A stretch of DNA of 64,000 bases from Lientehia sp934351765. Lineage in GTDB: Bacteria > Bacillota > Clostridia > Lachnospirales > Lachnospiraceae. Below the pieces are notes generated by a model that was not told where the DNA came from, searched no databases, and saw nothing but the letters and a program-made list of their open reading frames with translations. How positions within the stretch are numbered: position 1 is the first letter of the stretch; every line of letters begins with the position of its first letter. The position numbers and the translations under genes were made by a program. Shown one piece after another: positions 1 through 7,673 of the stretch. Location of the stretch: NCBI RefSeq assembly GCF_052118925.1, contig NZ_JBQKGG010000009.1, positions 1 to 64,000 on the forward strand. Reading direction: 5' to 3'.

Positions 1-129
1 TTTTCTTTTATCCATTTTACTTGGCGATACTTTCGTATCAATTTCTGAAACTTCTTTTTATAGAATTTTCAGGGGTTGGAATATACTGTTCAGTTATCAA
101 GGTTCTCTTTGCGCTGATCTCTCAGCGAA
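1..129. other. AT-rich spacer before the tRNA genes
   Basis: No gene is seen here. Read on the minus strand, positions 104-86 give AACCTTGATAACTGAACAG. This resembles the conserved spacer/leader sequence often found around rRNA genes in Clostridia, so an rRNA operon may lie just to the left of the window. That is inference from a short motif only. Confidence 0.35.
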
Positions 130-219
130 CGGAGAAGGAGGGATTTGAACCCTCGCGCCGCTATTAACGACCTACTCCCTTTCCAGGGGAGCCCCTTCAG
201 CCAGCTTGGGTACTTCTCC
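130..219 (-). tRNA. tRNA-Ser, anticodon GGA
   Basis: The minus strand folds as a class II (long variable arm) tRNA. The 7-bp acceptor stem GGAGAAG/CTTCTCC is followed by discriminator G, as expected for serine. The anticodon loop reads CTGGAAA, giving anticodon GGA (Ser, UCC/UCU codons). The T arm contains GGTTCAAATCC. The CCA end is not encoded. A second serine tRNA lies 40 bases upstream on the same strand. Confidence 0.95.
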
Positions 220-259
220 AGATGCCTGAATCCTTTTATATAAATCCGTTATTTCCGAG

Positions 260-345
260 CGGAGAGAGTGGGATTCGAACCCACGCGCCCTTTCGGACAA
301 ACGGTTTTCAAGACCGCCTCGTTATGACCGCTTCGATATCTCTCC
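260..345 (-). tRNA. tRNA-Ser, anticodon TGA
   Basis: Minus-strand class II tRNA with acceptor stem GGAGAGA/TCTCTCC, discriminator G, long variable arm and T loop GGTTCGAATCC. The anticodon loop CTTGAAA gives anticodon TGA (UGA), reading UCN serine codons. CCA is not encoded. It is probably co-transcribed with the neighbouring tRNA-Ser(GGA). Confidence 0.95.
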
Positions 346-518
346 AAAAGTGTGCTCGACTACTTTATCATATATCTCAGTGTTTGTCAAGAGGTTTTTT
401 ATTTTCTTTTTTGTTGCTTTGTGTTTTTCACACGCGCAAGGAATACTTTACCACCTTTCATCAAATATGTCAATTACTTTTTTCAATTTTTTTCATTTTA
501 TTTTTTCTTCTATTTTTC

Positions 519-547
519 TTGTGGAGCGCTCTGTTTTTCGTTATACT
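519..547 (+). promoter_or_regulatory. promoter of the PurF-like gene
   Basis: TTGTGG (519-524) and TATACT (542-547) are separated by 17 bases, a good sigma-A match in a very AT-rich stretch. The predicted start lies about 70 bases before the gene, and AGGAGG at 611-616 is its ribosome binding site. I saw no convincing PurR operator. Confidence 0.6.
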
Positions 548-622
548 AATATCATTGGTCTTCATAAGGCCACAACGACATTCCGATAAACGAATAGGAC
601 ATTCAACAACAGGAGGTTTACT

Positions 623-2029
623 ATGGGAGGTTTCTTTGGAGTCGCTTCCAAAAGCGACTGTGTCTTTGATCTGTTCTTTGGTACAGACTATCATTGTCAC
701 CTTGGGACAAGGCGTGCCGGCATGGTGACATATAATAAAAAGAAGGGCTTTGACCGGGCAATCCACAACATCGAAAACGCCCCGTTCCGTACAAAATTTG
801 ATAAAGAGGCAAATACCATGCACGGCAACATGGGAATCGGCTGTATTTCTGATTATGAACCGCAGCCGCTGTTGATCCGCTCCCATCATGGTACGTATGC
901 TCTGACAACTGTAGGAAAAATCAACAATGCTGATGCCCTCGTGGAACAGCTTTTAAAGGATTCTCCCTCTCATTTCTTTGAAATGCGCGGCGGCCTCATC
1001 AACGCGACCGAGCTGGTGGCCGCTCTGATCAACCAAAAGGAAAATCTGATCGAGGGCATCCAGTATGCACAGGAAATCATCGACGGTTCCATGACCCTGC
1101 TGCTTCTGACACCGAAAGCCCTTTATGCCGCCCGTGACAGGCTTGGACGTACTCCTGTTGCCATCGGGCAGAAGGATACCGGCTTCTGTGCCGCGTTCGA
1201 AAGCTTTTCCTATTTAAATCTTGGCTATACTGATTACAAGGAGCTCGGCCCCGGAGAAATCGCTCTGATCACACCGGAGTCTGTCCGCACCCTGGTAAGT
1301 CCCGGAAAGGATATGAAGATCTGTACCTTCCTCTGGATCTATTATGGATATCCTTCTTCTTCCTATGAAGGAATCAGCGTCGAACAGATGCGCTACAACT
1401 GTGGTGCAAAGCTGGCGCAGCGCGACAACATCCGCCCGGATACCGTCGCCGGAATTCCCGACTCCGGAATTGCTCACGCCGTCGGATATGCCAACGAATC
1501 CGGAATTCCTTTTTCTCGTCCATTCATCAAATATACACCGACCTGGCCCCGTTCCTTTATGCCGACCATGCAGACACAGCGAAACCTGATCGCCAAAATG
1601 AAGCTGATCCCGGTTCACGATCTGATCCAGGGGCGCCGTCTTATGCTCATTGATGATTCCATTGTCCGCGGAACCCAGATGCGGGAAACCACCCAGTTCC
1701 TTTATAAGAGCAGTGCTAAGGAAGTCCATATCCGTCCGGCCTGTCCGCCTCTGATCTTCGGCTGCAAGTATCTGAACTTCTCCCGTTCCTCCTCGGAGAT
1801 GGAGCTGATCACCAGACAGGTCATTCAGGAAATGGAAGGGAACTATCGCTTCGCAAGGCTGGAAGCCTACGTCGATCCGGAGACAGAAGAGTATCAGACC
1901 ATGGTACATAAAATTGGGGAAAAGCTTGACTTTACCTCCCTGCGGTACCACCGTCTTGATGATATGATCGACTCCGTAGGAATCGACCGTGAAAAGCTCT
2001 GTACCTATTGCTGGGACGGACGCGAATAG
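623..2029 (+). CDS. PurF-like amidophosphoribosyltransferase paralog with degenerate glutaminase site
   Basis: 468 residues with the two-domain layout of glutamine PRPP amidotransferase. The phosphoribosyltransferase half is intact: a PDSGIAHAVGYANESGIPF segment and the PRPP loop LIDDSIVRGTQ at 342-352. Likely Fe-S ligands are kept (C234, C381, C460, C463; the last two form CTYC). The N-terminal half has lost the glutaminase centre. The protein begins MGGFFG where active enzymes begin MCGIFG, so the nucleophile Cys is Gly. The usual HNGN loop reads TTVGKINN (95-102), and the RYST region reads GCISDYEPQP (73-82). The start is fixed by AGGAGG six bases upstream, so no hidden Cys start is likely. 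It may use free ammonia or have another role; calling it purF outright would be unsafe. Confidence 0.8.
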   Translation: MGGFFGVASKSDCVFDLFFGTDYHCHLGTRRAGMVTYNKKKGFDRAIHNIENAPFRTKFDKEANTMHGNMGIGCISDYEPQPLLIRSHHGTYALTTVGKINNADALVEQLLKDSPSHFFEMRGGLINATELVAALINQKENLIEGIQYAQEIIDGSMTLLLLTPKALYAARDRLGRTPVAIGQKDTGFCAAFESFSYLNLGYTDYKELGPGEIALITPESVRTLVSPGKDMKICTFLWIYYGYPSSSYEGISVEQMRYNCGAKLAQRDNIRPDTVAGIPDSGIAHAVGYANESGIPFSRPFIKYTPTWPRSFMPTMQTQRNLIAKMKLIPVHDLIQGRRLMLIDDSIVRGTQMRETTQFLYKSSAKEVHIRPACPPLIFGCKYLNFSRSSSEMELITRQVIQEMEGNYRFARLEAYVDPETEEYQTMVHKIGEKLDFTSLRYHRLDDMIDSVGIDREKLCTYCWDGRE

Positions 2030-2080
2030 CTTATCTGAATTTTTCATTTCACAGGATGAACTTTCCTGTGAAATAAAAAA

Positions 2081-2149
2081 AGCAGGCAGATGTGCCGCCT
2101 GAGTGACTGCCTCCGATGGGGAGGCGTCCGGGGTACACATCTGCCTGCT
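2081..2149. terminator. bidirectional hairpin between convergent genes
   Basis: A perfect 14-bp stem (2081-2094 with 2136-2149) encloses a loop that holds a smaller hairpin. It has an A-run before it and a T-run after it, so it can end transcription from both the PurF-like gene and the minus-strand acetyltransferase operon. Confidence 0.85.
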
Positions 2150-2159
2150 TTTCTATATT

Positions 2160-2660
2160 CTATAGCTCTGCTTTCATCTGTATCAGATCCCACGCTTCTC
2201 CGTGAAATTCCAATGCCGCCGGTTTTCGTCCGACTTCGGTAAAGCCCAGTGCTTCATAGCAGCCGATGGCCGCCGGATTATTGGTAAACACACCAAGGGT
2301 GGCCGTTTTCATGCCAAGGATCGTTCCGGCATAGCGAAGCGCCTGAGAAACCATCTGCTTTCCGGCTCCTTTTCCGCGCATGGACGGGGAAAGGATGATA
2401 AAGCCCAAATAAGCACTTTCCGCAGTAAAATCTGCCTGGCGGATCATGATATGCCCTACCGTATTTCCCGCATCATCAAGAGCCGCCAGACTCCAGCGGT
2501 CTTCCCGCTGTTCGGATTCCTTCTGGTATGCCTCGAACTGCTCTGCTGTGAACGGCCAGGCAAATACACCGTTACTCCATTTTGCAAAGGCTGCCTCATC
2601 GGCAAACCAGCCGGGAAGCAGTGCATGATCCATTTTTTTCCAGGGTCTCAATCGAATCAT
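2160..2660 (-). CDS. GNAT family N-acetyltransferase
   Basis: 166 residues with a GNAT acetyl-CoA binding core. The segment LSPSMRGKGAGKQMVSQAL (about 90-108) is the Q/RxxGxG/A motif A, and VFTNNPAAIGCYEALGFTE is the typical C-terminal beta-alpha-beta motif ending in YExxGF. The substrate cannot be told. It is the last gene of the minus-strand tsa-ispD run, 16 bases after ispD, and ends at the 2081-2149 terminator. Confidence 0.85.
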   Translation of the reverse strand: MIRLRPWKKMDHALLPGWFADEAAFAKWSNGVFAWPFTAEQFEAYQKESEQREDRWSLAALDDAGNTVGHIMIRQADFTAESAYLGFIILSPSMRGKGAGKQMVSQALRYAGTILGMKTATLGVFTNNPAAIGCYEALGFTEVGRKPAALEFHGEAWDLIQMKAEL

Positions 2661-2676
2661 ATTCTCTCCTCAAACG

Positions 2677-3381
2677 CTATCTGTTTTCCTTCTCCCGACT
2701 CTCCAGAAAGACTTCGGCAATCTTCATGTCCTCCGGTGTTGTCACTTTAATGTTTTCATAGCTGCCACGGACAAGCTTTGCCCGCCTGCGAAGGAAGATC
2801 TCCGCCAGCATGGTATCGTCCGTCACCGGGATCCGGTACTCCCCGGAGCGAAATCGGCGATGTGCCTCCAGGATCACCGGATAAGAAAATCCCTGAGGGG
2901 TATGAATCGCCCATAGACTCTTCCGGTCTGGTGTATCCACGGCCAGCTCCTCCTCATCCGCAATCTTGATGGTATCCTTTACCGGCATTCCCGTGGTGCA
3001 GCTGTCGTACATCAGTGCACCATCCAGCACTCCCGCGATAATCTCCTGGGTCAGAAGCGGCCTGGCACCATCATGGATCAGCACGTAATCACAGGGGGCT
3101 GCCGCCAGAAGCCCCTCATAAACGGAATCGTAGCGCTCGGCGCCGCCGGGAATGATCTTCGCCACCTTGGAAAAGCCATACTTCTCCACCAGCTCCTTCT
3201 GGCAATGCTCGATCTCTCCCTCTCCGGTGACCAGGATCACCTCATCCACGGGACTTTCTTCAAAGGCTTTCAAAGAATAATATAAGACCTCATGCCCCTT
3301 CAGCAGACGATACTGCTTCGGAACACCTGCTCCCATCCGTTTTCCCTGGCCTGCTGCCAGAACGATTGCTGTCACCTTCAT
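2677..3381 (-). CDS. ispD: 2-C-methyl-D-erythritol 4-phosphate cytidylyltransferase
   Basis: 234 residues, normal length for IspD, which makes CDP-methylerythritol in the MEP isoprenoid pathway. The N-terminal nucleotide-binding loop is VLAAGQGKRMGAGVPKQY (about 7-24). Further family marks are LIHDGARPL, the TPQGF motif, PVTDD and the C-terminal IKVTTPEDM. The start ATG overlaps the tsaD stop by one base (TAATG), implying translational coupling. The pathway enzymes before and after it are not in the window. Confidence 0.95.
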   Translation of the reverse strand: MKVTAIVLAAGQGKRMGAGVPKQYRLLKGHEVLYYSLKAFEESPVDEVILVTGEGEIEHCQKELVEKYGFSKVAKIIPGGAERYDSVYEGLLAAAPCDYVLIHDGARPLLTQEIIAGVLDGALMYDSCTTGMPVKDTIKIADEEELAVDTPDRKSLWAIHTPQGFSYPVILEAHRRFRSGEYRIPVTDDTMLAEIFLRRRAKLVRGSYENIKVTTPEDMKIAEVFLESREKENR

Positions 3382-4409
3382 TACCGTTCTCCCAGCCGCA
3401 GATTTGGCACGGCATTAAGATCCCAGCCGCTCCTGCGTCCTTTTTTATACTCATAATACGCCGCCGCACCGATCATGGCCGCATTGTCGGTACAGAGGAT
3501 CGGCGACGGATGGTAAAAGTTCAGATGTGCTTTTTCACAGGCTGCCTTCATCCGGGCACGCAGCTCCGAGTTGGACGCTACCCCGCCTGCAATGACCACA
3601 TCCCTGATCCCATATTCTTTTGCGGCAAGCATAGTCCGGCTTACCAGTGCCTCCACCACTGCATTCTGGAAAGACGCTGCCAGATCGTTGGGATTTACCT
3701 CATGCCCCTGCATCTTCTCATGGTTCAGATAATTCAACACTGCTGATTTTAAGCCGCTGAAGCTGAAATCGTAGGGAGATCCCGCAATCTTTGCCCGCGG
3801 AAATTCCATAGCATGGGGATTTCCCTCCTTTGCCGCCCTGTCGATCTTCGGGCCGCCCGGATAACCAAGGCCGATGGCCCGTGCCACCTTATCAAAGGCT
3901 TCTCCTGCCGCATCATCTCTGGTTCGTCCGATGATCTCAAACTCTCCGTAATCCTTCATGATGACCAGATGGGTATGCCCTCCCGACACGATCAGGCATA
4001 AAAAGGGCGGCTCCAGCTCTTTGTTCTCGATAAAGTTTGCACTGACATGCCCCTCGATATGATGAACACCGATCAGCGGCAGTTTCTTTGCATAAGCAAT
4101 GGCCTTCGCTGCGGAAACACCTACCAGAAGCGCTCCTACAAGACCCGGTCCATAGGTCACGCCAACCGCCGTCATATCATCCAGTGTCATACCTGCATCC
4201 GAAAGTGCCTGCTCCACTACCTGATTGATTTTCTCGATATGCTTTCTGGACGCAATCTCCGGAACCACACCGCCGTACAGGGTATGAAGCGCGATCTGGG
4301 ACGAAATCACATTGGATAAAACCTCTCTTCCGTTCTTGACCACGGCCGCTGCCGTCTCATCACAGGAGCTTTCAATCGCCAAAATATATACATCTTTTTC
4401 CTGTTCCAT
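3381..4409 (-). CDS. tsaD: tRNA N6-adenosine threonylcarbamoyltransferase
   Basis: 342 residues of the Kae1/TsaD ASKHA family. With TsaB and TsaE it transfers threonylcarbamoyl from TC-AMP to A37 of ANN-decoding tRNAs. Visible marks are IESSCDETAAAVV at the N-terminus, the phosphate loop TYGPGLVGALLVG, the metal-binding HxEGH (H117, H121), SGGHTHL, and a C-terminal GGVASNSELR followed by CTDNAAMIG. It lies 11 bases after rnz and overlaps ispD by one base. tsaB and tsaE are upstream in the same gene run. Confidence 0.97.
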   Translation of the reverse strand: MEQEKDVYILAIESSCDETAAAVVKNGREVLSNVISSQIALHTLYGGVVPEIASRKHIEKINQVVEQALSDAGMTLDDMTAVGVTYGPGLVGALLVGVSAAKAIAYAKKLPLIGVHHIEGHVSANFIENKELEPPFLCLIVSGGHTHLVIMKDYGEFEIIGRTRDDAAGEAFDKVARAIGLGYPGGPKIDRAAKEGNPHAMEFPRAKIAGSPYDFSFSGLKSAVLNYLNHEKMQGHEVNPNDLAASFQNAVVEALVSRTMLAAKEYGIRDVVIAGGVASNSELRARMKAACEKAHLNFYHPSPILCTDNAAMIGAAAYYEYKKGRRSGWDLNAVPNLRLGER

Positions 4410-4420
4410 TTTCTCCGCCT

Positions 4421-5335
4421 CTATTCTTCATCCTCGAACTGGAGCGTCAGGGACTGACCGTCCTTTGCCGCCACCGCCCGCGGGAATATCTTTCTCACTT
4501 CATTCATGTAATCCTCCGGCCATGCCAGGGACGGACTGTAATGAGTCAGCCACATTTCCTTTGTATCGGCATCTCTCGCCAGTCTGGCAGCCTCATGCAT
4601 GGTCATGTGTTTATGCTCTTTCGCTTTTGCCAGCTTCTCCGGCTCCCCGTACATGCCCTCGCAGATAAACAGATCCGCTGTTTCTGCTTCCTTTGCGATC
4701 ACCGGAAGCGGTCTGGTATCGGTGCAGTACGTCACCTGGATTCCCTTTCTGGGTGCTCCCATGACCTGATCGGAGGTATATGTCACGCCGTCCAGCTCCA
4801 CCGTTCCGCCATGCTGAAGAACGCCCCAGGCCTGAACGGGAAGTCCCAGCGCCTTCGCCTTTTCCACCTGGAATTTCCCGGCACGGGGCAGAGAAACACT
4901 GTATCCATAACAGGTAATGTTATGATTCACCCGAAAAGCCTTAATGGTATAAGGTCCCGCCTGAAATTCCTGCTCCTTTTCCGTCAGCTCCAGAAATTCA
5001 ATGGAAAAAGGAAGCTCCGGTGCAATGGTCCGAAGTGCCGTTACCACCCGCTCCAGGCCCTTGGGGCCGACCATCAGAAGCGGTTCCGTCCGCTCTGCAT
5101 TTCCCATGGTCAGCAAAAGCCCCGGAAGACCACTGATATGATCCGCATGATAATGGGTAAAGCAGATCACATCAATGGGCTTTGCGCTCCAGCCTTTCTT
5201 TTTCAGGGCGATCTGCGTTCCTTCTCCGCAGTCGATCAGCAGATGGCTTCCTTCACATCTGGTCATCAGGGAAGTCAGCCATCGGTAAGGGAGGGGCATC
5301 ATGCCGCCCGTCCCAAGCAAACATACATCCAGCAT
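4421..5335 (-). CDS. rnz: ribonuclease Z, tRNA 3' processing endonuclease
   Basis: 304 residues of the metallo-beta-lactamase fold, short bacterial RNase Z type. The zinc motif HYHADH is at 61-66, with GTGGMMPLP near the N-terminus, YCTDTRP and the AxxAxxA-like/THYSPSL region (WLTHYSPSL) near the C-terminus. It cuts the 3' trailer of tRNA precursors, needed here because neighbouring tRNA genes lack an encoded CCA. It sits between rimI and tsaD in one operon. Confidence 0.92.
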   Translation of the reverse strand: MLDVCLLGTGGMMPLPYRWLTSLMTRCEGSHLLIDCGEGTQIALKKKGWSAKPIDVICFTHYHADHISGLPGLLLTMGNAERTEPLLMVGPKGLERVVTALRTIAPELPFSIEFLELTEKEQEFQAGPYTIKAFRVNHNITCYGYSVSLPRAGKFQVEKAKALGLPVQAWGVLQHGGTVELDGVTYTSDQVMGAPRKGIQVTYCTDTRPLPVIAKEAETADLFICEGMYGEPEKLAKAKEHKHMTMHEAARLARDADTKEMWLTHYSPSLAWPEDYMNEVRKIFPRAVAAKDGQSLTLQFEDEE

Positions 5336-5402
5336 ATCGATTCCTTCCTAAATAGTCTCTGTTGTATCTGTGATCCTCACATTCTTCTTCCCACCCGAAC
5401 CG

Positions 5403-5861
5403 TCACGCTTCTCTGATGTAACAGAACAGTCTGGCATCCTCGGTGGGATTATGATAATAAGCCCGTCTTTTTCCGGTTTCCCGAAAGCCGCAGGACTCGT
5501 AAAGGGCGATGGCCGCCTCATTTCCGGCACGAACCTCCAGAAACGCTGCCTTACACCCGGTTTCCTCCAGCCAGGAAACGAACTGCTCCATGAGCATTTT
5601 TCCGATTCCGTGCCTCCGGTACTCCGCTGCTACGGCAATCCGGTGCAGCTCCCCCTCACCGGCTACCGCCATGGAAAAGAAATAGCCTGCCAGTACGCCG
5701 TTTTCAAACCAGCCGAAGGCTCCGTAGGACAGCGCCGCCGTCTGTTCTTCTGCCTGACAGATGGATTCATTCACCATATTTTCCGTCCATGGTTCCCCGA
5801 AGCTCCGGCGCTCCAGAAGCGTCACTGCTTCCGTATCCTCCGGCCGCAGTCTCCGGATCAT
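5403..5861 (-). CDS. rimI: ribosomal protein S18-alanine N-acetyltransferase
   Basis: 152 residues of GNAT fold. Motif A is HRIAVAAEYRRHGIGKML, followed by FLEVRAGNEAAIALYESCGF, which is the RimI signature (LEVR..N..A..LY...GF). Its start overlaps the tsaB stop by four bases (ATGA). The tsaE-tsaB-rimI-tsaD neighbourhood is the standard RimI context in Firmicutes, which supports RimI over a general GNAT enzyme. Confidence 0.92.
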   Translation of the reverse strand: MIRRLRPEDTEAVTLLERRSFGEPWTENMVNESICQAEEQTAALSYGAFGWFENGVLAGYFFSMAVAGEGELHRIAVAAEYRRHGIGKMLMEQFVSWLEETGCKAAFLEVRAGNEAAIALYESCGFRETGKRRAYYHNPTEDARLFCYIREA

Positions 5862-6559
5862 GGCTGCCCCTTTTCCATCCGGTTCCGTTCTGCCTGGGAC
5901 AGACGCAGATACTCCGGTCCATGCTCTGCCGCTGTCTCCGTCTTTCCCTCCCGGTAATAGACCGCTCCAAGAGCCGCCACCGCACCGGCTCTCGCCCGCG
6001 CACCAAAGGAGGGTGCAATTACATAAGGCACCGGGCAGTCCCGTTCAATGACTTCCCGGCTCACGGGAACACCGTCTCCCAGGAATACCACAGGACAGGA
6101 AATCTCTCCCAGCTTATCCAGCACCTCGCCGATGGCCAGCGGTGTCTGAGGCATCAGGATTTCAAACTCATCGTGAAACTGGTAGATCCCCGCATAAACC
6201 TGTCCCCTTCTGGCATCCAGCATGGGACAGATCACCCGGTCCGTTCCATAATGCTGATATGCCATGGCATCCAGCGTCGGCACATGGATCAGAGGTTTTT
6301 TCAGGGCAAGGCCCAGCCCCTTTGCCGTTGCCGACCCAATCCGCAGTCCTGTAAAGGAGCCCGGGCCGCCGGACACTGCGATGGCATCCACCGTTTCCAG
6401 ATCTGTTTCCGTCATGGTCACAATCTCATCGATCATGGGCAGCAGCGTCTGGGAATGGGTCTTTTTATAATTGACTGTATACTCTGCTGTCAGAATATCG
6501 TCCTCCCAGATGGCAGCAGAGGCCGTCAGGGATGCACTTTCAATTCCCAATATTTTCAT
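5858..6559 (-). CDS. tsaB: tRNA threonylcarbamoyladenosine biosynthesis protein TsaB
   Basis: 233 residues, an ASKHA-fold TsaD paralog without the metal site that scaffolds TsaD and TsaE. The family marks are MKILGIESASLTASAAIW at the start and SGGPGSFTGLRIG at 63-75. It overlaps tsaE by four bases upstream and rimI by four bases downstream. Confidence 0.95.
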   Translation of the reverse strand: MKILGIESASLTASAAIWEDDILTAEYTVNYKKTHSQTLLPMIDEIVTMTETDLETVDAIAVSGGPGSFTGLRIGSATAKGLGLALKKPLIHVPTLDAMAYQHYGTDRVICPMLDARRGQVYAGIYQFHDEFEILMPQTPLAIGEVLDKLGEISCPVVFLGDGVPVSREVIERDCPVPYVIAPSFGARARAGAVAALGAVYYREGKTETAAEHGPEYLRLSQAERNRMEKGQP

Positions 6560-6996
6560 CGTTTCTCTCCAAACCGTTCTTCCACGGTAATCGTTCTGTA
6601 ATCAAAGCCATGTTCCAGATCCTTTTTTATAGTAACCTGAATGGCCGTTTCCGGAATCAGCTCGCTGATCATGGACGCCCACTCGATCAGGCAGACTCCG
6701 TCTCCGTAAAAATAATCCTCATAGCCGATCTCATCCATTTCCTCCGGCTCTTCAATGCGGTAAACATCGAAATGGTACAGAGGAAGCCGTCCTTCCTCGT
6801 AGATCTGAAGGATCGTAAAGGTCGGGCTGTTGACCGGCTCTTCAATTCCAAGTCCCACGGCAAAGCCCTGGGTAAATACGGTTTTTCCTACGCCAAGCTC
6901 TCCATCCAGGCAGATCACGGTTCCGGCCTTTGCCTGCTTTCCCAGCTCTTTCCCGAACTCGAATGTTTCTTCCGGGCTGAATGTTTCTTTTACCAC
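6556..6996 (-). CDS. tsaE: tRNA threonylcarbamoyladenosine biosynthesis ATPase TsaE
   Basis: 146 residues, the usual TsaE size. Walker A is GELGVGKTVFTQG (33-45); SPTFTILQIYEEGRLPLYHFDVYRI and IEWA are the family's further motifs. It binds ATP and drives the TsaBD complex. It is two bases after the membrane-protein gene and overlaps tsaB by four bases. Confidence 0.95.
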   Translation of the reverse strand: MVKETFSPEETFEFGKELGKQAKAGTVICLDGELGVGKTVFTQGFAVGLGIEEPVNSPTFTILQIYEEGRLPLYHFDVYRIEEPEEMDEIGYEDYFYGDGVCLIEWASMISELIPETAIQVTIKKDLEHGFDYRTITVEERFGEKR

Positions 6997-6998
6997 CG

Positions 6999-7625
6999 TT
7001 ACTTCCTCCGTTTTTTCCGCTTATTGACAATCTTCATGCCGGACGCATCCGCAAGGATCGCCTCTGTCACTGCATCCGCCTGGGCCTCCGGGAGCTGATC
7101 CAGCGGAAGCAAATGGGCACGGACCTTCCCCATATAAAAGATTACCAGGTTCTTTAAAATTACGATCTTTGTTACCTCTTTCCAGGCAATGCTTCCGCCG
7201 TTTTCCCCCTGGGTCAGGGAAATTCCCTCTTTGGTGATCTCCAGATCAATGGGATTTTGGAACAGCTCTGCAGCCTCCACCTGGCGTTTTGACTTGAAAT
7301 ATAAGTTCACCGGATTGATGACCAGCGCCCAGAGGATCAGAAGCACACAAATCGCTTTTGTTCCCGTATTCATCGATGTAAAGTTTCCGATAAGATCCGC
7401 CAGGGCCAGAATGGAAAGAAGCCCCAGCAGCAGTCCTGTCACACCAACATACGTATGATACAGCTGGAAGCGGTACATATCCTTTGGCCCGATCTTGGTA
7501 GTTGCCTTCACACCGCACTTCTGTCCGGAAGTACTGCTTTTCACTGTCTCTTCCCCGGTTACTGTTTCTGTATCTGGCGTCTCCGCCGCTCTTTTTTCTG
7601 TATTCTCACTGTTTTCCATATCCAT
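6999..7625 (-). CDS. YcxB-like two-TM protein of unknown function
   Basis: 208 residues. A hydrophilic, Thr/Glu-rich N-terminus (1-45) is followed by two adjacent membrane helices (about 58-82 and 90-110), then a soluble domain with IDLEITKEGISLTQGENGGSIAW...LVIFYMG, a PH-like beta pattern seen in YcxB-type proteins. The C-terminus is very basic (KRKKRRK). The function is unknown. It lies between tex and tsaE, two bases from tsaE, so it is probably co-transcribed with the tsa genes. The start is supported by AAGGAAG just upstream. Confidence 0.7.
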   Translation of the reverse strand: MDMENSENTEKRAAETPDTETVTGEETVKSSTSGQKCGVKATTKIGPKDMYRFQLYHTYVGVTGLLLGLLSILALADLIGNFTSMNTGTKAICVLLILWALVINPVNLYFKSKRQVEAAELFQNPIDLEITKEGISLTQGENGGSIAWKEVTKIVILKNLVIFYMGKVRAHLLPLDQLPEAQADAVTEAILADASGMKIVNKRKKRRK

Positions 7626-7673
7626 TTCTTCCTTTCCTTTCCGCCGGCCACCCGCTTCGGCCCGCTTTCTGTC

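Noticed and set aside
1214..2140. 308-codon frame antisense to the PurF-like gene
   Set aside because: Shadow frame running through a terminator; the plus-strand gene has clear motifs and an excellent ribosome site.
5348..5530. Small minus-strand protein between rnz and rimI
   Set aside because: It overlaps the rimI end in another frame and has no ribosome site or domain.
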